Of a DNA stretch of 64,000 nucleotides, positions 10,699 to 21,259 are shown one piece after another. The DNA comes from Pseudomonadota bacterium (lineage in GTDB: Bacteria > Pseudomonadota > Alphaproteobacteria > Micavibrionales > UBA2020). Numbering within the stretch: position 1 is the first letter of the stretch; every line of letters starts with the position of its first letter. The notes below the pieces were generated by a model, which saw only the letters and a program-made list of their open reading frames with translations, was not told the origin of the DNA and searched no databases. The position numbers and the translations under genes are program-made. The stretch spans positions 1-64,000 of the forward strand of contig JAJZTA010000012.1 of assembly GCA_021849295.1 (NCBI GenBank), in the 5' to 3' direction.

Positions 10699-12051
10699 AT
10701 GAAAACACTCAAAATCAACGGGTTGGTTTTTGATTATTCAAGAACCGCCTTCGGCAAAAAACAACTGGCGACCCTGACGAAACTGGCCCGCACGCGCGAC
10801 TTCGCGGGACGGCGCAAGGCGATGCTCTCGGGCGCGAAAATCAACACCACCAGCGACTGGGCGGTGCTGCACACCGCGCTGCGTGCGAAGAAGAGCGACA
10901 AGATTTATGTGGACGGCAAAAACGTCGTCGCCGACGTGCATAAGGTTCTGGCGCAAATGGCCGGCTTCGCCGAAAAGGTGCGGACGGGCAAATATCGCGG
11001 CTATGCGGGCAAGCCCATCACCGACATCGTCCATATCGGCATCGGCGGCAGCCTGCTCGGGCCGAAGATGGTCACGCGCGCGCTGGCGGCGCACCACAAG
11101 CCGCACCTCAAGGCGCATTTCGTTTCGGACGACGTGCAGGGCGTGCTGAAAGATCTCTCGCCCGCGACGACGCTGTTCGTGGTGGTGTCGAAAACCTTCA
11201 CTACGCCGGAAACGCTCGGGCAGGCGGAAATCGCGCGCAAATGGTTTAAAAAGAAAGGCGGCAAACACGCCGAAAAGCATTTCGTCGGCGTGACGGCGAA
11301 CCCCGCCACGGCCGCGAAATGGGGCGTGCCGGAAGGCAACGTGTTCCAGTTCTGGGACTGGGTCGGGGGACGCTACAGCACATGGTCCGCCGTCGGCATC
11401 ACGCCGATGATCATGGCGGGGGCGAAGGCCTTCACCCAGTTCCTCGAAGGCGGCCGCAAGGTCGACGGCCATTTCAAGAAAGCGGCGCTGACGCAAAACA
11501 TTCCCGTCATGATGGCGCTGATCGGCATGGCGCACAGGAATTTCTTCAAATATCCCGCCTATGCGTCGATCCCGTATCCGCCGCAGCTGGAATTCTTTCC
11601 CGCGTGGCTGCAGCAGCTCGACATGGAGAGTAATGGAAAGTCGGTGGAGCTGAACGGCAAGCGCGTCAAGGGCGCGACAGGGCCGGTGGTGTTCGGCTGC
11701 CTCGGCTACGACGCGCAGCACAGCTTCTTCCAGTGGCTGCATCAGGGGACGGACATCGTGCCTGTCGAGTTCATCACCTCGGCGGACAGCGAGAACTGCG
11801 TCATTCAGGCGGATATCCTGTTCAAGGGGCAGAAGGACAAGGCGCATCCGCAAAACAACCTCGAAGGCGGGCGGCCCAGCACGCTGTTGATGGTGAAGGA
11901 CGTCACGCCGGAAAGTCTCGGCATGCTGATGGCGCTCTACGAGCACAAGGTCTTCACGCAGGGCGTTCTCTGGAACATCAACAGCTTCGACCAGTGCGGC
12001 GTCGAGATGGGCAAGATCATCAAGAAAAAGCTGCTCGCCGGACGGCGCTGA
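10699..12051 (+). CDS. pgi: Glucose-6-phosphate isomerase
   Basis: GIGGSLLGPKMV; FQFWDWVGGRYSTWSAVG; NSFDQCGVEMGK. Confidence 0.95.
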   Translation: MKTLKINGLVFDYSRTAFGKKQLATLTKLARTRDFAGRRKAMLSGAKINTTSDWAVLHTALRAKKSDKIYVDGKNVVADVHKVLAQMAGFAEKVRTGKYRGYAGKPITDIVHIGIGGSLLGPKMVTRALAAHHKPHLKAHFVSDDVQGVLKDLSPATTLFVVVSKTFTTPETLGQAEIARKWFKKKGGKHAEKHFVGVTANPATAAKWGVPEGNVFQFWDWVGGRYSTWSAVGITPMIMAGAKAFTQFLEGGRKVDGHFKKAALTQNIPVMMALIGMAHRNFFKYPAYASIPYPPQLEFFPAWLQQLDMESNGKSVELNGKRVKGATGPVVFGCLGYDAQHSFFQWLHQGTDIVPVEFITSADSENCVIQADILFKGQKDKAHPQNNLEGGRPSTLLMVKDVTPESLGMLMALYEHKVFTQGVLWNINSFDQCGVEMGKIIKKKLLAGRR

Positions 12052-12071
12052 AGCCTATTCCGCAATAAAGA

Positions 12072-12806
12072 CTATTCCATCGTCGGGTAGTGCAGCGACA
12101 TCGACTGGATGCCGACGCGGCCCGGGCCGGTGAAGCGGTTGGTGATGAAGCTCATTCCGCCGAAGAGGCCGCTGCTGACTTTCTGCAGGTTGGTGTCCAT
12201 ATGCACGCTGGCGTCCTTGTAGAGCCAGCCGCCGGGTTCGACCTCGATCTGCTCGCCCGCCGCGAGGGTTTTCTCGAAAACGTTGCCGTAGCCGTGCAGC
12301 CACAGGATGCCTTCGCCCTGCGTGCAGCGGAACTTGTCGATGAAGAAGCCCGTGCCGCCGAACATCATCGACGCCACGCCCTTGACGCGGCTGAAGCTGT
12401 ATTCGACGTGGCGCGAGGCGGCGAGGAACTGGTGCTCGCGCACGTCGATTTCCTCTCCCTGTTTGAGATGCAGCGGCACGATATGGCCCGCGCCGTCGCG
12501 GCTGAAGGCGATCATGCCCTGGCCTTGCGCTTCCGTCACGAAAACCTGCAGGCCCGCCATCATGCGCTTGAAGGCGCCCTTCATGGCCTTCATGCCGATA
12601 TTCACCGTCGGCTGCTTCCACAGCATAATGTTGTGCTCGAAGTAGACCGGCTCGTCGGGCTTGATTTCGAGCGTCAGCACGGGCACAAGCTCGCCGTCGA
12701 GGTGATAGGTGATGTTGGCGAACGTCTCGTTTTGCGCCGACGTGGGCATCAAAGCCGGTCTGCCGGTTGCGGATATCTGTTTTGCTGCTGCCTGTGTGGA
12801 TGACAT
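12072..12806 (-). CDS. AIM24 / TIGR00266 family protein
   Basis: VYFEHNIMLWKQPTV..., AFSRDGAGHIVPLHLKQGEEI..., GTGFFIDKFRCTQGEGILWLHGYG pattern. Confidence 0.7.
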   Translation of the reverse strand: MSSTQAAAKQISATGRPALMPTSAQNETFANITYHLDGELVPVLTLEIKPDEPVYFEHNIMLWKQPTVNIGMKAMKGAFKRMMAGLQVFVTEAQGQGMIAFSRDGAGHIVPLHLKQGEEIDVREHQFLAASRHVEYSFSRVKGVASMMFGGTGFFIDKFRCTQGEGILWLHGYGNVFEKTLAAGEQIEVEPGGWLYKDASVHMDTNLQKVSSGLFGGMSFITNRFTGPGRVGIQSMSLHYPTME

Positions 12807-12902
12807 GTAAACCCCCTTAAAAAATAAAAAAATACCGTGTCCATTGTAGCGGCGAGGGATTAATAAGGCGTTAATCCCTCGCCGCCGTTGGGGGGACTTC
12901 TT

Positions 12903-13715
12903 TTAAAGGGCGTTCAGCATGAAGCTGGCAAGTCCGGCGGCAGGTTTTTCCGGCGTGGCATGGGTCGTGGTGCCGAGGTTGCGGATTTGCAGGCTTGCAT
13001 CCGTCGCGGGCGGGCGCAGGGAAGACTTCTGCATCAGCTGCCTTTGTCTCTTGTTATCGTAAAGCGCTTTGTCCGCGGCGCGGTAGGCGGTTTCATAGGA
13101 CATGTCGCCGGTGACGTACTTGATGCCCATGCTGGCTTTGATGGAGATCATATGCTGTTCCCAGACGAGTTGCAGACTGTTGAGGGCGTGCCGGATCTCG
13201 TTGAGGCAGTTGGCTGATTTTTCCGGGTCGGTGTGGGAGAGCAGGAGCGCGAACTCGTCGCCGCCGATGCGCGCCGCCGCGTCGACGGTGCGGATTTTGT
13301 GGCTGATGGAGTCGGCGATTTTTTTCAGGCAGGCGTCTCCCGCCTGATGGCCGTAGGTGTCGTTGATCTCCTTGAACTTGTCGAGATCGAAGAGAACGAG
13401 CACGCTGCCGGGCGTGTTGTGGCGGCGCGTGCGCTCCAGCTCCTGCGCGCAGAAATGCTCGAAGCCGCGGCGGTTGAGAAGCCCCGTGACGGGATCGGTC
13501 GCGGCGAGGCGTTCCAGTTCGTAAATTTTTCTGTCCTTGGCGGCGAGGCGGGTTTCGGCTTCCCTGACCTGCGCATGGGCCTGTTGCAGCAAAATGAGCG
13601 CGTCTTTGTGGCGGTGCCACTGGTCGTCCGCCGCCAGCGCCCAGATTTGTGCGTCGAGGCTGTGGCTGTCGATGACGATGTCGGAGGGTGAGGTTTCTTT
13701 TGTGAGTGTGGTCAT
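12903..13715 (-). CDS. GGDEF-domain diguanylate cyclase
   Basis: DPVTGLLNRRGF; RIGGDEFALLL. Confidence 0.9.
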   Translation of the reverse strand: MTTLTKETSPSDIVIDSHSLDAQIWALAADDQWHRHKDALILLQQAHAQVREAETRLAAKDRKIYELERLAATDPVTGLLNRRGFEHFCAQELERTRRHNTPGSVLVLFDLDKFKEINDTYGHQAGDACLKKIADSISHKIRTVDAAARIGGDEFALLLSHTDPEKSANCLNEIRHALNSLQLVWEQHMISIKASMGIKYVTGDMSYETAYRAADKALYDNKRQRQLMQKSSLRPPATDASLQIRNLGTTTHATPEKPAAGLASFMLNAL

Positions 13716-13827
13716 GGTCGCTGTCTCCCTGTGCGGTTATGAACTGTCAGGGAAGACCATGCGAGAATCGTGCCAGATTAAGGGAAAAGATAAAAAGTCA
13801 TTATTAATCAATGAAATAAAGTTTCTG

Positions 13828-13904
13828 TGGCGCGCCCTGCAGGAATCGAACCTGCAACCTGCCGCTTAGAAGGCGGCTGCTCTATCCAGTTGAGCTAAGG
13901 GCGC
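13828..13904 (-). tRNA. tRNA-Arg(TCT), CCA encoded
   Basis: Acceptor GCGCCCT/AGGGCGC, anticodon loop CTTCTAA, T-loop GGTTCGATTCC, encoded GCCA. Confidence 0.95.
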
Positions 13905-13978
13905 AGACAGCTTTAAAACGTTCAAGTACTGATAGCATATTTCTGAAAATATTCAACTTTTGAATTATTCAGGGTTTG

Positions 13979-15628
13979 TCAGCTGCCGAAGGTGAAGGAA
14001 TAAACTTCCAGTCCCGGCTTGGGGGTCGTGATCTCCAGCAGGCCATTTTTTGCCGCTTTCTGGCTGATCACGTGGTAAATCGTGTGGCGCGTCACGGTGA
14101 TGGCTCCGTTGTGCAGGTCTTTTCCGCTGGCGGGCGCGCCGTTCAGTTTGACCTCTACTTGCAACGGGCTGCCATCGGCGCTGCCCATGACGAGGTAGAC
14201 GTCTTTGGCGGTGAAGTTGAGCCGTAGCCCTGCGCCCGCCGCCATGGCGGTGTCGCGCTGGGGCCCGACATGCCATTGTCCTTGCAGCGTCCAGCCATCC
14301 TGAGGAACGGATGACGCGGGCGTGTAATGGACGGAAAGGTCGTGCTGCAGGTCGGGCGCGCCAGTATAGCCTTCGGCGCGGGCATAGCCGAGATATGTTT
14401 CCGGCGTTTGATCGGGGCTGAAAGTCTGCTTGTCCGCCACCTCCGTTTTTGCCGCGCTTTTGAGGCCGAGCAGGTAGCGGATATTGTTTTCCGTGATGTC
14501 GTCGTCGCCTTCGCCGAAGTGGGTGTAGACGACTTTCCCCTCGCTGCTGATCAGGTAATGGGCGGGCCAGTATTCGTTGTTGAAGTTCTCCCACGTTTCG
14601 AGGTCGTTGTCGAGCGCGACGGGATATGCGATATGCCGCGCGGCGACGGCGGCGCGCACGTTCGCCGGATCTTTCTCGAAGCCGAATTCCGGCGAATGCA
14701 CGCCGACGATGACAAATCCCCTGTCGTGATATTTTTTATACCAGTCGTTGAGATAAGGCAGCGTGCGCACGCAGTTGATGCAGGAATAGGTCCAGAAATC
14801 GACCAGCACGACTTTGCCTTTGAGCCCCGCCATGGTCAGCGGTTTCGAATTGATCCAGTCCTTGAGGCCGGCGAAGGCGGGCGCGGGGTAGGGACGCGCG
14901 AGCGGCTTCTCCAGATGCAGGGCGGGCGCGTTCGCGGCGACGGTCTGCCGCGGCACTGCGGAGCTGAAAAAGCTGTCCACCTGCGCGGAAAAGGCGATGT
15001 AGCCGACGGAAAGAATGATGATCACGCCCAAAGCCCGCCGCAACGTCTCCGTATGGCGGGTGAAGAACGGGTATCGGGTCAGCAGGCTTCTGCCCACAAG
15101 CGCGATGGCGAGCATCGGCAGCCCCGCGCCGACGGCGAAGGAAAAGATCACGGCGACGGCGTCGAGATTGGTCTTCTGGCGGATGACTTCCACCAGCACG
15201 ACGGCGAGGATGGGGCCGGCGCAAGGCGTCCAGACCAGTCCGATCAGCGCGCCGATGCCCATGCCGCTGAAAAAGCCGTCCTTCTGCGCCTGTCCGGCCT
15301 TGTTGCCGATATTGGCGGCGCCGCGCGTCAGGCGGCTGAAAATGTCCGAGAGTTTTTCGGACAGCAGCACCAGCCCGAACAGCAACAACAGCCACAGCGA
15401 TACCGTTTTAATGGTGTTCGGGTCGATATGCAGCGCCTCGACCAGCGTCCGCGACGCCAGCGCGAACAGGCTGAAGGCGAGAACAAACCCGGCGATAATG
15501 CCGAAAGGCCTTTTTTTGCCGCCGTCAGACGAGGTGGCCAGCACCAGCGGCAGCACGGGTAGGATGCAGGGGGAGGCGATCAGGACGATGCCTTCGATAA
15601 AAGCCTTGAATATTTCTATGGGGTTCAT
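13979..15628 (-). CDS. DipZ-like fusion: CcdA transmembrane domain plus TlpA/thioredoxin-like domain
   Basis: ASPCILPVLPLVLA, TPCAGPILAVVLV; WTYSCINCVRTLPYLNDWYKKY (CxxC). Confidence 0.85.
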   Translation of the reverse strand: MNPIEIFKAFIEGIVLIASPCILPVLPLVLATSSDGGKKRPFGIIAGFVLAFSLFALASRTLVEALHIDPNTIKTVSLWLLLLFGLVLLSEKLSDIFSRLTRGAANIGNKAGQAQKDGFFSGMGIGALIGLVWTPCAGPILAVVLVEVIRQKTNLDAVAVIFSFAVGAGLPMLAIALVGRSLLTRYPFFTRHTETLRRALGVIIILSVGYIAFSAQVDSFFSSAVPRQTVAANAPALHLEKPLARPYPAPAFAGLKDWINSKPLTMAGLKGKVVLVDFWTYSCINCVRTLPYLNDWYKKYHDRGFVIVGVHSPEFGFEKDPANVRAAVAARHIAYPVALDNDLETWENFNNEYWPAHYLISSEGKVVYTHFGEGDDDITENNIRYLLGLKSAAKTEVADKQTFSPDQTPETYLGYARAEGYTGAPDLQHDLSVHYTPASSVPQDGWTLQGQWHVGPQRDTAMAAGAGLRLNFTAKDVYLVMGSADGSPLQVEVKLNGAPASGKDLHNGAITVTRHTIYHVISQKAAKNGLLEITTPKPGLEVYSFTFGS

Positions 15629-16599
15629 TTTTCTACCGGCAGTCCCTGATGAACGGCGAAGCGGGGAACGGACTGGATGTCGAATTGCAGGAACGAGAGC
15701 AGCATCTGGAATCCCAAAATGACCGGCAGCGCGCTCAGCATGACCGTGCCGGCGCTGGCGGCGATGTGCGTTTCCGCGCCTTCATGCCATTCCACAAGAC
15801 CGAAGACCGTGCCGAAGACCATGAAGAGGATGCCGAGGATAAACTGGAGCGAAGCAAGATTGAAATCGCGCAGGAAGTAGTTGTAGCCGATGCGCTTGTA
15901 GAAGTTCCGCACGTGGCCGCGGATAAAGGGCCAGAGGATTTTCTTGATGTCTAGGCTGCTGGTCTCGTTGTCGTAGACGGCCTGCATGGGAATGTCGATG
16001 ACCACGGCATGGAGAAGATTGAGACGGAAGAGCATGTCGCTTTCAAAGAAATAACCGCGTGCGATCTTGTGCAGCGGCAGGCGGGCGAGGACGTTCGTGT
16101 GAATGGCGGTATAGCCGTTGTTGGGATCGAAAATATTCCAGTAGCCGCTGGAGAGCTTGGTGACGAAACTCAGGAGCCCGTTGCCGAACAGCCTGATGCG
16201 CGGCATGCAACGCACGTCCTCGGGGCGGTAAAAGCGGTTGCCTTTGGTGTAGTCGCAAAGCCCCGCCAGAATCGGCGCAACGAAGGTGGGCAGGATTTCC
16301 GGAGGCATCTGTCCGTCGCCATCGACTTTCACGACGATGTCGGCATCGGTCTTCAGCGCCGCCTCGTATCCCGTGATCATCGCGCCGCCGACGCCCTGAT
16401 TTTGGTCATGGCGCAGAATTTGCACCCGCGGGTCGGTGCAGGCCCTTTTTATAAAATCTCCGCTCTGGTCGGGGCAGGCGTCGTCGACGCAAAAAATATA
16501 AGCGACGTCCTCCGGAATCCTCTTGATGACGTCAAGCACATGGCCTTTGACTCTGTAGCAGGGAATGACAACGGCAATAACCGGATTTTCCTTGCTCAT
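15625..16599 (-). CDS. Family 2 glycosyltransferase
   Basis: VVIPCYRVKGHVLDVIKRIP; VDDACPDQSG; VKVDGDGQM. Confidence 0.88.
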   Translation of the reverse strand: MSKENPVIAVVIPCYRVKGHVLDVIKRIPEDVAYIFCVDDACPDQSGDFIKRACTDPRVQILRHDQNQGVGGAMITGYEAALKTDADIVVKVDGDGQMPPEILPTFVAPILAGLCDYTKGNRFYRPEDVRCMPRIRLFGNGLLSFVTKLSSGYWNIFDPNNGYTAIHTNVLARLPLHKIARGYFFESDMLFRLNLLHAVVIDIPMQAVYDNETSSLDIKKILWPFIRGHVRNFYKRIGYNYFLRDFNLASLQFILGILFMVFGTVFGLVEWHEGAETHIAASAGTVMLSALPVILGFQMLLSFLQFDIQSVPRFAVHQGLPVEK

Positions 16600-16695
16600 C
16601 GCAGATTTCCCCCATGTGCTGAAAGTCGGAGACTTTCTTTATTCTTATTGCCTGACTGTTTCCTGTAATCTAGACTGTGAAAACGGGAGAAGTCA

Positions 16696-17412
16696 ATGGC
16701 AAGCGGCAGTACCGGCAATACGGAAGAAGATCGCGAGTGGCTGGATTACAAGGCCAAATTCGCCCTCTCTTATGACGAGGCCAACTATGCCAGCCCGCTG
16801 CAGGCGGCCGTCATGCACGCCAGCCACCGCCTGACGGAACGCCCGTTCAACGCACAAGCGCATTTCGAAAAAGTGCTGGAAGTCGGCGCGGGAACGGGGC
16901 AGCATTTCCCTTTTGTCCGCCACGGTTTCGGCCAGTATATCATGACGGACATGGACCCCGCCGCGCTCGAAGTGGCCAAAAAGTCTCTGGCGGGAAAAGC
17001 CGACAGCCGACTGACCTTCGCGGTGCAGGACGCCGCGAAAGTCGGCTATGCGGATAACAGTTTCGACCGCGTCATCGCGGTGCATCTGCTGGAGCATATC
17101 TATCAGCCGCATCTGGTGCTCAAAGACTGGCGGCGCGTGGTCAGGAGCGGCGGCACGCTGTCCATTCTCATTCCCACGGATCCGGGCATGGCCTGGCGGC
17201 TGGGGCGGCATTTGGGGCCGCGCAGGCATGGTCTGGAGCAAGGCATCGCCTACGACTACGCGATGGCGCGCGAGCATGTCAATTCCTGCGTCAATCTGCT
17301 TGCCTTCATTCGTCATTACTTTCCCGGGCGCAAAGAAAGCTGGTGGCCGTTCCCCGTGCCGTCGGTCGATATGAATTTGTTTTTCGCCTGCCACGCAACG
17401 ATCGAGAAGTAA
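16696..17412 (+). CDS. Class I SAM-dependent methyltransferase
   Basis: VLEVGAGTGQHFPF; DNSFDRVIAVHLLEHI. Confidence 0.85.
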   Translation: MASGSTGNTEEDREWLDYKAKFALSYDEANYASPLQAAVMHASHRLTERPFNAQAHFEKVLEVGAGTGQHFPFVRHGFGQYIMTDMDPAALEVAKKSLAGKADSRLTFAVQDAAKVGYADNSFDRVIAVHLLEHIYQPHLVLKDWRRVVRSGGTLSILIPTDPGMAWRLGRHLGPRRHGLEQGIAYDYAMAREHVNSCVNLLAFIRHYFPGRKESWWPFPVPSVDMNLFFACHATIEK

Positions 17413-17419
17413 GCTCAGG

Positions 17420-18436
17420 TTAGCGGCAGGCCACAGCCTTGAATCCGTCTTCATCCGCCAGCAGTTCTACATGTGAAAAGAGAGCGTGCAGCGTCTTCTC
17501 GTAGGGCAGATGGCGGTTGGCGACGAGATAGAGCGTGCCCTGCGGCTTGAGCGCCTGCGCCGCCGCGGCGATGATCGCCTGTCCGCGTTCCGGCACGGCG
17601 CGCGTGCCGTCGTGAAACGGGGGATTGAGCAGAATGGCGTCGTACGGGCCGCGGCGGCCGTCCGGTGTTGTCAGATCCGTCCACAGGGTTTTCACGTCCA
17701 TCGCCGGATATTTTTCTTCGATATTGCGGGCGGCGATGCGGATGGCGCGGACGTCGATGTCGGCAAGCGTCAGTTGCGTGATCTTGTGCGCCGTTGCAAG
17801 CGCCTGCAACGTGAGGTATCCCCAGCCGCAGCCGAAATCCGCCACATGGCCGTGCAAACCGGCGGGCAAATGACGGGCGAGCAGGGCGGAGCCCGCATCC
17901 ACCTTGTCCCAGCCGTGCAATCCGGCGCAGGAGAAAACGCCGGTTTCCGCGACCCGTTGTTCTTTGCCCTGGTCAAACCAGAGGTCCGCCTGTTTTCGAT
18001 CGTATCCGTGGACGGGCGCGAAGACGATGCGCGCCTTGTTTTTGCTTTCCGTCCGGGCGGCAAGGCCGAGTTCTTCGAACAATGGCGGCAGGCGCCTGCC
18101 GCCGGCATCGTTGGGCGCGGCGGCGACGATCGTGCCGCCATTTTTGGCGCACCGCAGCGCCTGCGCGAGAAGATATTGCGTTTCAGTTTTGTCTTTTGAC
18201 GGCAGCACCCAGACCGTGTCGAACTTTTCATCCGGCGGCGAATCGACGACTGCATGTCCGGCGTCGATCAGGGTGCGCGCTTTGTCGTAGCGGGGCTGGA
18301 CAAGGACGGGGGATTTCACGTCTTTGAGCGCGGGCGTATTCTCGGCATTCAGGAACAAAAGGCGGACATCCGCCTCCGGCATTTCGAGCAGGTTTTTGCG
18401 GTAGGGGTAAAGAAGTGTCTCCGCCATGAAATTCAT
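17420..18436 (-). CDS. RsmC-like class I methyltransferase
   Basis: VADFGCGWGYLTLQAL; DAILLNPPFHDG; start placed at MNFMAETLLYPYRKN. Confidence 0.8.
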   Translation of the reverse strand: MNFMAETLLYPYRKNLLEMPEADVRLLFLNAENTPALKDVKSPVLVQPRYDKARTLIDAGHAVVDSPPDEKFDTVWVLPSKDKTETQYLLAQALRCAKNGGTIVAAAPNDAGGRRLPPLFEELGLAARTESKNKARIVFAPVHGYDRKQADLWFDQGKEQRVAETGVFSCAGLHGWDKVDAGSALLARHLPAGLHGHVADFGCGWGYLTLQALATAHKITQLTLADIDVRAIRIAARNIEEKYPAMDVKTLWTDLTTPDGRRGPYDAILLNPPFHDGTRAVPERGQAIIAAAAQALKPQGTLYLVANRHLPYEKTLHALFSHVELLADEDGFKAVACR

Positions 18437-18740
18437 TTTTGCCCGCCTTTTGCCATCTCCACCTATCCCTTTGAAATCATACAAAAGGGTAAACAATATT
18501 ACTTACAATTTATCTCATATTATAAACAGTTTTTGTCTAATATTAATTAGGTGAAGATAGAATAAAATATGGGGCAATTTATTTAATTTATACGAATTTG
18601 CCACGTAAACGACAGAAGTGAGGAAAGATAAAACGTCAAAAGCGCAAGGCTTTAACCAAATATAGGGAGGAACCGGAAATCCGTATTTGGCGTACATGGC
18701 GGTACCAATGAAAAAACAAACTTACTAACGGGGCACAACG

Positions 18741-21227
18741 ATGCACAAACTGACAAAACTCACGGCGACGACGGCACTGGTTACCCTCCTTGCAGGATTT
18801 TCATCCCATGCCGCTTATGCTTTAAGCGCCGGCGCGCTTCCTCAGGGCGCGACCGTCGTCGGCGGCAGCGCAACCTTCAGCAATCCGACATCCACCAGCC
18901 TGACGGTCGACCAGAGCACGGAACGCTCGGTCATCAACTGGCAGTCGTTCGATATCGGCAGCAAAGCGTCGGTGCAGTTCGTGCAGCCGGATGCGAGCGC
19001 GCTCACGGTCAACCGCGTCACCGGCTCCTCGACCAACCCCGCGCAGATCCTCGGCACGCTGAAATCCAACGGTCAGGTGATGATCCTCGACCAGAACGGC
19101 GTTCTGTTCGGCAGCAGCGCGGTCATCGACGTCGGCGGCATCATCGCATCGACGGGCGACGTCGACAACACGCAGGTCATGTCCGGTTCCAACAGCATCG
19201 ATATCACCAATATCGGCGGCGGCTCCGTGATCAACCAGGGCAGCATCACCGCGGCGCAGGGCGGCCTTGTCGCGCTGGTCGCGCCCTATGCCGACAATAG
19301 CGGCGTCATCACCGCCAACCTCGGCCGCGTCGAGCTCGCTGCGGGCAGCGCCGTGACTGTGGATCTTTCGGGCGACAACCTCGTGTCCATGGCCGTGACG
19401 GGGCCGGTCGCCAATGCGCTGGCGGCGAACTCCGGCACGATTACGGCGGACGGCGGGCGGATCGCCATGACGGCGCGCGCCGCGGCGGGCGTCGTCAGCG
19501 ACGTCGTGAACATGACGGGCGTTCTGCAGGCGGATACGGTCGGCACGCAAAACGGCGAGATTGTTTTGAGCGGCGGCAGCGCGGGTACGGTCAACGTGGC
19601 CGGCACGGTGAACGCGACGAATGGCGCGACGGGCGGGCGCGTTGACGTGACAGGCAACCAGATTACCTTGAACAATGCGCAGGTCAATGTTTCCGGCACA
19701 AGCGCGGGCGGGCAGGTTTATATCGGCGCCGGCCTCAACGGCGCGCAGGACGGCACGGACGCGCCCGCGGCGACGACGGACATTTCTTCCGGCAGCGTCA
19801 TCAACGCCGACGCGACGGACAATGGCAACGGCGGCACGGTCGTCGCCTGGGGCAACCAGCATGACGGGTTCTACGGCACGATCACGGCGCGCGGCGGCGC
19901 CAACGGCGGCAATGGCGGCATGGTCGAGGTTTCGACCGGCGCGGGCGTCGATTTCTCCGGCATGGTCAATACCACCGCGCCGCAGGGCACTGTCGGCGAA
20001 CTGCTGATCGACCCTGCTTCAGTCTCCATCGGCAACGGCACGCAGACCGTGAGCGGCAGCACTTATCTTGACGCACAGAGCATCGCCGACAGCCTGGTCT
20101 TCACGTCGATCGACATTCAGGGCACCAGCAATATCGACGTGATCAACAGCATCGACCTTTCCACCAGCACTTACGGAACGCCGGTCTATCCGTTGACGCT
20201 GACGACGCCGACGTTTAACCTCGACTACAACATGAACATGGGCGCTTCGAGCCAGCTCGCGCTGGATGTGGCCACAATGAACCTGAACGGCCACATCACG
20301 TCAGGCGGCGCGGATATTCCGCTGTCGCAGGTCAGCAGCACGGCGACGCAGGTGAACGTCATGAGCAACCTTGCCAGCATCCAGCAGGGCATGGATCTCT
20401 CCTCCGCGACGCTGCCGGTCACCGTCAACGTCGCCACCGGATCGTACAATGAAAACCTGACCGTCAACAAGGCGGGGCTGACGCTCTCCGGCATCGTCAA
20501 TACGGCGGGCGCGGGCGCTGATGCGGCGGCGCCGGAACTGTTCGGCACGGCCGCGGGCGGCAACATCATCACCGTTACGGCCAACAACGTGACGATCGAC
20601 GGCTTCCACCTCAATGCGCAGGTCAGCGGCGGCACGCTCGCGAACAGCGCTTACGGCATCTACGCCAGCGGCGTGGACAGCCTGACGGTCAATCAGAATA
20701 CCTTCGACGGCTTCGCCGTTCCGGGGATCTCCACGCCGACGTCGACCAACGTCACGCTGACGTCGAATACCAATATCAACGTGCCGACCACGGGCACGGG
20801 GACAGGCAGCGGCGGCGGCACCGGCGGTACGGACGAGACCGAGAATAGCGACAATAGCGGCGGCGATCATGGCAAACACAAAGACCATGGCCATCATTAC
20901 GGTCAGGACGGCGAACACGGCGTGGAAAATGCGGAGACGCACGCGGCTCCGGAAGCGCAGGGGGCTCTCGATCACGCAGAGCAGGCGGGCCATCAGACCC
21001 AGTCGTCAGATACGCCCGACATCTCCGCCGTCCGCGAGGGCATGGAGGCCGCGCACGCCAAGGCGGAGCAGGCCGAAACAGCCGCTGGCGCCGCTCATCA
21101 CGACGTGGCGGGAGATACCGTCGATATCCGCACGACCACCACGGACGCGCACGATGACGGGCATGACGAACATCATCACAAGAAGAAAGATGATGGAAAA
21201 GACGCGCACCACCACGACAGCCGGTAA
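18741..21227 (+). CDS. Filamentous-haemagglutinin N-terminal (two-partner-secretion) exoprotein with His/Asp-rich C-tail
   Basis: NWQSFDIGSKASVQFVQPDASALTVNRVTGSSTNPAQILGTLKSNGQVMILDQNGVLFG; beta-helix-like repeats; HDDGHDEHHHKKKDDGKDAHHHDSR tail. Confidence 0.88.
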   Translation: MHKLTKLTATTALVTLLAGFSSHAAYALSAGALPQGATVVGGSATFSNPTSTSLTVDQSTERSVINWQSFDIGSKASVQFVQPDASALTVNRVTGSSTNPAQILGTLKSNGQVMILDQNGVLFGSSAVIDVGGIIASTGDVDNTQVMSGSNSIDITNIGGGSVINQGSITAAQGGLVALVAPYADNSGVITANLGRVELAAGSAVTVDLSGDNLVSMAVTGPVANALAANSGTITADGGRIAMTARAAAGVVSDVVNMTGVLQADTVGTQNGEIVLSGGSAGTVNVAGTVNATNGATGGRVDVTGNQITLNNAQVNVSGTSAGGQVYIGAGLNGAQDGTDAPAATTDISSGSVINADATDNGNGGTVVAWGNQHDGFYGTITARGGANGGNGGMVEVSTGAGVDFSGMVNTTAPQGTVGELLIDPASVSIGNGTQTVSGSTYLDAQSIADSLVFTSIDIQGTSNIDVINSIDLSTSTYGTPVYPLTLTTPTFNLDYNMNMGASSQLALDVATMNLNGHITSGGADIPLSQVSSTATQVNVMSNLASIQQGMDLSSATLPVTVNVATGSYNENLTVNKAGLTLSGIVNTAGAGADAAAPELFGTAAGGNIITVTANNVTIDGFHLNAQVSGGTLANSAYGIYASGVDSLTVNQNTFDGFAVPGISTPTSTNVTLTSNTNINVPTTGTGTGSGGGTGGTDETENSDNSGGDHGKHKDHGHHYGQDGEHGVENAETHAAPEAQGALDHAEQAGHQTQSSDTPDISAVREGMEAAHAKAEQAETAAGAAHHDVAGDTVDIRTTTTDAHDDGHDEHHHKKKDDGKDAHHHDSR

Positions 21228-21259
21228 CACAGGCTTCGGCAGGGCAAACGGTCGGAAAA

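Noticed and set aside
18822-19862. 346-aa minus-strand ORF within the FHA-like gene
   Set aside because: Antisense shadow of repetitive beta-helix coding sequence.
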